Below are positions 6,254 through 8,488 of a stretch of 8,488 nt of DNA, one piece after another (the first letter of the stretch is position 1; each line of letters begins with the position of its first letter). A program made the position numbers and the translations under genes. The notes under the pieces are model-generated. The model made no database searches. It saw only the letters and a program-made list of their open reading frames with translations, and had not been told where the DNA came from. Location of the stretch: positions 1-8,488 of the forward strand of contig JAISFK010000502.1 in the NCBI GenBank assembly GCA_031263625.1, in the 5' to 3' direction. This DNA comes from Clostridiales bacterium. GTDB lineage: Bacteria; Bacillota; Clostridia; WRLR01.

Positions 6254-6988
6254 GTGCGCAATATGGGATATTTCGATCTCGCGAGCCACGGGCTCGTGTA
6301 CGCCGCGGTCATCGTCGGAATCATCTATGTCGCCGCGCTGGCAGCGATAACCATGCGCAAGTCATGGAAGCGCGCCTTGAAAATCGGGTTCACGCAGGAT
6401 CAACTGAAAAGGGTGGCGAAAGCTTCCGCCGTGTACAGCCTGATACCCGCCGTCGCGGTGCTCGCGGGCTTTTTCACGCTGGCGCCCGTGCTGGGCATAC
6501 CCCTCTCATGGTGGCGGCTGTCCGTGATCGGCAACACGGCATACGAGCTCATGGCGGCGAACGTCGCGCTGAACGCGGCGGGCGTCGCGCAGGAGCACGG
6601 TGTCGCCAACATCGCGGGCGCGGGCGGCAGCGCGTATGTGCTCACGATGTACGTGATGGCCATAGGCATCATGGGCGGCATGGTGTTCGCCCCGCTGCTG
6701 TCGAAGAAGATTCAGAAGGGCGCTTTCCGGCTCATCGAGCGCGACCGGCGCTGGAACGCCCTGCGGGGGAGCGTCTACATGGCGACGATCCTGCTGGTCT
6801 TCGCGGCGCCGATCGTGCTGGGGCTTTCCATCGCGCTGTTCGCGTTCGCGGCCGGCGCGGCGTCCATGGCCGTGCTGAAGCTTGTCATCAGGAAGACGGG
6901 CGCGGAGTGGCTCAACGAATTCGCGCTGACGCTCAGCATGCTGTCCGGGGTGCTCGCGCCCGTGCTGTGGGCGCTGGTGCCCAAGTAG
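6254..6988 (+). CDS. DUF5058-like integral membrane protein
   Basis: This 244-residue hydrophobic protein has about six membrane segments, near 13-33, 57-79, 127-149, 172-192, 193-213 and 222-242. Positively charged loops (MRKSWKRALKIGF at 34-46, KKIQKGAFRLIERDRRW at 151-167) are probably cytoplasmic. The segment GIPLSWWRLSVIGNTAYELM (81-100) followed by small residues resembles what I remember of the DUF5058 family, whose function is unknown. That assignment comes from memory of the pattern, not a search. It starts 93 bases after the regulator stop with no promoter visible between them, and is followed by a second membrane gene on the same strand, so a shared transcript is likely. GTG 6254 is used; ATG 6263 would shorten it by three residues. 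A transporter or channel subunit is plausible but unproven. Confidence 0.78.
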   Translation: MRNMGYFDLASHGLVYAAVIVGIIYVAALAAITMRKSWKRALKIGFTQDQLKRVAKASAVYSLIPAVAVLAGFFTLAPVLGIPLSWWRLSVIGNTAYELMAANVALNAAGVAQEHGVANIAGAGGSAYVLTMYVMAIGIMGGMVFAPLLSKKIQKGAFRLIERDRRWNALRGSVYMATILLVFAAPIVLGLSIALFAFAAGAASMAVLKLVIRKTGAEWLNEFALTLSMLSGVLAPVLWALVPK

Positions 6989-7256
6989 CAAGCAGCGGCG
7001 GGCTGGGTGCGAGCGGGCGCGACGGGCGGGCGCGCACTTGGCGGGGCTGGCTGTGGGGCCTGCCGCTGGCGCAAGCGGAAGGGCTGGCGCGGCTTGGTCG
7101 CTGGCACAGCGAGCAGGCGACGGGCGGGTGCGCGCGCTTTGCGGGGCGGGCGGCTGGCGCGCAAGGAAAAGGCACGGCCGGATCGGGCGAAAAACGCCCC
7201 CGCCGGCAAAAAACGGGCTGCCGCAGGATAGCTGCGCGCCGCAGGAGGGTTTCGCC
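6989..7256 (+). other. GC-rich spacer between the two membrane protein genes, with imperfect direct repeat
   Basis: These 268 bases are richer in G+C than the flanking genes and show no gene or promoter. Two related blocks, starting with GCGAGCGGGC at 7009 and GCGAGCAGGC at 7109, share ACGGGCGGG and GCGGGGC in the same order over about 45 bases and lie 100 bases apart. A stem with inner GGGCG-AAAAA-CGCCC (7185-7199) and outer GCCGG/CCGGC (7177-7181 with 7203-7207) follows, without a T-run. Near the next gene GCCGCAGGA occurs twice (7220-7228, 7238-7246), the second time as part of the ribosome site. Confidence 0.6.
7232..7249 (+). promoter_or_regulatory. Ribosome binding site of the second membrane gene with overlapping small hairpin
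   Basis: AGGAGGG (7243-7249) lies 7 bases before the ATG at 7257 and decides that start over the upstream in-frame TTG at 7038. CTGCG (7232-7236) can pair with CGCAG (7240-7244), covering the first two bases of the site. Confidence 0.65.
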
Positions 7257-8045
7257 ATGAAAAAAAACGACGCATATTCCGAGAGCGAGAAATACATCGA
7301 CTCGATGCACCGGCTCGGCCGCGCTGGAATGGCCGGCGCGATCCTGATCCTTCTCGGGATGCCGACCGTCATTGGGCTGTATTTTGACAGCCTGTCGTCC
7401 CTGCGGCAGATCATCCAGTCGGCGCTCCCGCTCCTGTTCATCTTCGTGCCGTCCACGCTCTTTGAAGTGCTCACGTACACGCCGGTGCTGGGTAGCTCCA
7501 TCTACCTCACGCTGATAACGGGAGAGGTGATCAACCTCAAGCTGCCCGTCGCGAACAACGCCATGAAGATACTGAACACGGAGCCCGGAAGCGAGGGCGC
7601 GGACATCGTTTCGTCAATCGCCGTCAGCATCGCATCGTTTGTCACCATCGCCGTCGTGTCGATCGGGGTGCTGCTCGCCGTGCCGCTCCAGCCGTTCCTC
7701 GCGCTGCCGGCGGTCAGCGCGGCCGCCTCCAATATTCTGCCCGCGCTGTTCGGGGCGCTGGTCGTCAACGCGATGGGCGGCGACCTGGGCGGCGGCATAC
7801 GCGCGCACGGGCGGCTCAAGGGCATGATCCCGAGCGCGGCGCTCCTGCTGCTGCTCTTCATCTTCGACCGCCAGATAAGCGGCTTCCTGCACCTCGACAC
7901 GCTGGCCCAGCAGCCGGGCAAGGGCGTTATAACAAGCGGATTCCAAGGCTTTGTCGTGATTGCCATGCTGCCGGTAAGCTATTTTTCGACCAAATGGATG
8001 TACAACGCCAAGCGCATCCGCGTGGATCTGCCCGACGAGCGATAG
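7257..8045 (+). CDS. Six-segment integral membrane protein, partner of the DUF5058-like protein
   Basis: I do not recognise a named family with confidence. The 262-residue product starts with a charged tail (MKKNDAYSESEKYIDSMHRL) and has hydrophobic segments near 23-43, 54-75, 119-145, 158-175, 186-203 and 229-247. A polar, conserved-looking stretch with GSSIYLTLITGE (79-90) and LKLPVANNAM (94-103), and a glycine-rich loop NAMGGDLGGG (171-180), could line a pore or a re-entrant loop. I recall proteins of this kind next to DUF5058 genes in Clostridia, sometimes loosely labelled mechanosensitive channel; that label is not supported by any MscS motif I can see. The ATG is set by a strong AGGAGGG. 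The in-frame extension back to a TTG at 7038 is rejected as arginine/glycine-rich low-complexity sequence. Probably the second subunit of a membrane complex. Confidence 0.8.
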   Translation: MKKNDAYSESEKYIDSMHRLGRAGMAGAILILLGMPTVIGLYFDSLSSLRQIIQSALPLLFIFVPSTLFEVLTYTPVLGSSIYLTLITGEVINLKLPVANNAMKILNTEPGSEGADIVSSIAVSIASFVTIAVVSIGVLLAVPLQPFLALPAVSAAASNILPALFGALVVNAMGGDLGGGIRAHGRLKGMIPSAALLLLLFIFDRQISGFLHLDTLAQQPGKGVITSGFQGFVVIAMLPVSYFSTKWMYNAKRIRVDLPDER

Positions 8046-8060
8046 GCCGCGCCTCGCCAA

Positions 8061-8263
8061 AACAGCCTGCCGCCCGGCATTTGGTTGCGCGGGGCGCAAC
8101 GGCGCAGACGGGCCATAGCCGCAAGCTTGCGCACGGCGAGTGCGTAACATCCGCAACCCGGCACGAGGCATGTGGCGGCGCACCGCAACAGCCTGCCGCC
8201 CCGCCCGCTCCCGTAGCTCAGACTATCGGGCCGGCCCCGTCGCAACAGCCTGCCGCCCGGCAT
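8061..8263. repeat. Three copies of a 15-20 bp interspersed direct repeat
   Basis: AACAGCCTGCCGCCCGGCAT occurs exactly at 8061-8080 and 8244-8263, and its first 15 bases recur at 8187-8201. The second and third copies are also both preceded by CGC. On the minus strand the unit reads as a GCCGGGCGGCAGGCTGTT block. Each copy contains the small palindrome TGCCGCCCGGCA or part of it. Confidence 0.85.
8084..8100 (+). terminator. Possible stop hairpin after the second membrane gene
   Basis: GTTGCGC (8084-8090) and GCGCAAC (8094-8100) form a perfect 7-bp stem with a GGG loop, 38 bases after the stop codon. No T-run follows on the plus strand, so this is a weak candidate. Confidence 0.3.
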
Positions 8264-8288
8264 GCGGCGGCGCGGCCGCGCGGGCGGC
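8252..8288 (-). terminator. Possible stop hairpin at the end of the comEA-like gene
   Basis: GCCGCCCG (8252-8259) and CGGGCGGC (8281-8288) are perfect 8-bp arms. The minus-strand 5' arm starts at the last base of the comEA TAG stop. The intervening 21 bases are themselves GC-rich and self-complementary, and one arm lies inside a copy of the 20-bp repeat. No T-run follows on the minus strand. Confidence 0.3.
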
Positions 8289-8488
8289 TAGACAGTTATG
8301 AGCTCCTTGATCGCGTTGAATTTCGCCTCTTTTATGCCGCTGATGTCCATCAGCTCCTCTATCGTCGAAAAGCCGCCGCGGGCTTCGCGGTGCTCCACGA
8401 TCTTGCCGGCGGTGGCCTTGCCGATGCCGGGCAGCGTCGCAAGCTCTGCCTCGTCCGCCGTGTTGATGTTGACGAGCCTGGCGGCGGC
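8288..8488 (-). CDS. comEA: ComEA-like helix-hairpin-helix DNA-binding protein, C-terminal part (5' end beyond window)
   Basis: The frame enters from the right edge and gives 66 residues before TAG. It starts with RLVNINTADEAELATLPGIG, the standard opening of the ComEA DNA-binding domain. The first helix-hairpin-helix is LPGIGKATAGKIVEHR (19-34) and the second MDISGIKEAKFNAIKEL (47-63), ending ITV. In ComEA this domain binds incoming double-stranded DNA outside the membrane during competence. The signal anchor and SLBB part would be upstream, outside the window, so a different protein carrying the same domain cannot be excluded. It converges on the second membrane gene across 242 bases. Confidence 0.85.
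   Translation of the reverse strand, partial: AAARLVNINTADEAELATLPGIGKATAGKIVEHREARGGFSTIEELMDISGIKEAKFNAIKELITV

Larger units (their letters stand above)
8046..8287. other. Convergent intergenic region with repeats and hairpins
   Basis: These 242 bases lie between two converging genes and hold no gene. They contain three copies of a 20-bp repeat, several hairpins (8084-8100, 8130-8144, 8252-8288) and the palindrome GCAAGCTTGC (8121-8130). No T-tract follows any hairpin on either strand, so transcription may end by another mechanism. Confidence 0.65.

Noticed and set aside
7038..7256. N-terminal extension of the second membrane protein from a TTG
   Set aside because: The extension is low-complexity Gly/Ala/Arg sequence from the GC-rich spacer, while ATG 7257 has an excellent ribosome site and starts a normal protein.
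8203..8275. tRNA-like start, with CCCGTAGCTCAG resembling a D-arm
   Set aside because: No anticodon stem, TTCGA loop or matching acceptor arm follows at tRNA spacing.

Overview
The window is GC-rich chromosomal DNA, roughly two-thirds G+C by eye. It most likely comes from a high-GC Firmicutes (Clostridia-type) bacterium. The evidence is the long, non-canonical PRPP synthetase translationally coupled to a clostridial-style TrmH methyltransferase, a Bacillus/Clostridium-type glucose-6-phosphate isomerase of 437 residues, a DUF5058-like membrane protein and a ComEA helix-hairpin-helix tail. This is an inference from protein families; no rRNA gene or other direct phylogenetic marker is present.

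Layout. Positions 1-1381 (minus strand) hold the start of a TrmH-family RNA methyltransferase gene (cut by the left edge) and, upstream of it, prs; the two overlap by four bases (GTGA). A 242-bp spacer with a nested inverted repeat separates prs from pgi (1624-2937, minus). A 634-bp spacer follows. It carries the pgi leader with a ten-unit heptamer repeat, an extremely GC-rich block, twin A8 tracts, a set of GTGTAC half-sites and a plus-strand promoter. That promoter serves a large MalT/LAL-type LuxR regulator (3572-6160), so regulator and pgi are divergent. Downstream on the plus strand are two integral membrane protein genes (6254-6988, DUF5058-like, and 7257-8045, a six-segment partner), separated by a GC-rich 268-bp spacer. 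A 242-bp convergent spacer with a 20-bp sequence repeated three times separates them from the 3' end of a ComEA-like gene (8288-8488, minus, cut by the right edge).

How the genes fit. prs (PRPP supply), pgi (glycolysis) and trmH (RNA modification) are housekeeping. The accessory-looking part is the co-directional trio of STAND/LuxR regulator plus two membrane proteins. No promoter was recognised between them, so the regulator may be co-transcribed with, or control, an uncharacterised two-component membrane transporter or channel. That link rests on position only.

The most unusual DNA-level signal is in the spacers. Two related tandem repeats occur, one of period 7 in the pgi leader and one of period 8 overlapping the regulator stop codon. 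Their units differ mainly by one inserted base. In addition, three of the spacers are as GC-rich as, or richer than, the genes and are full of short repeats.
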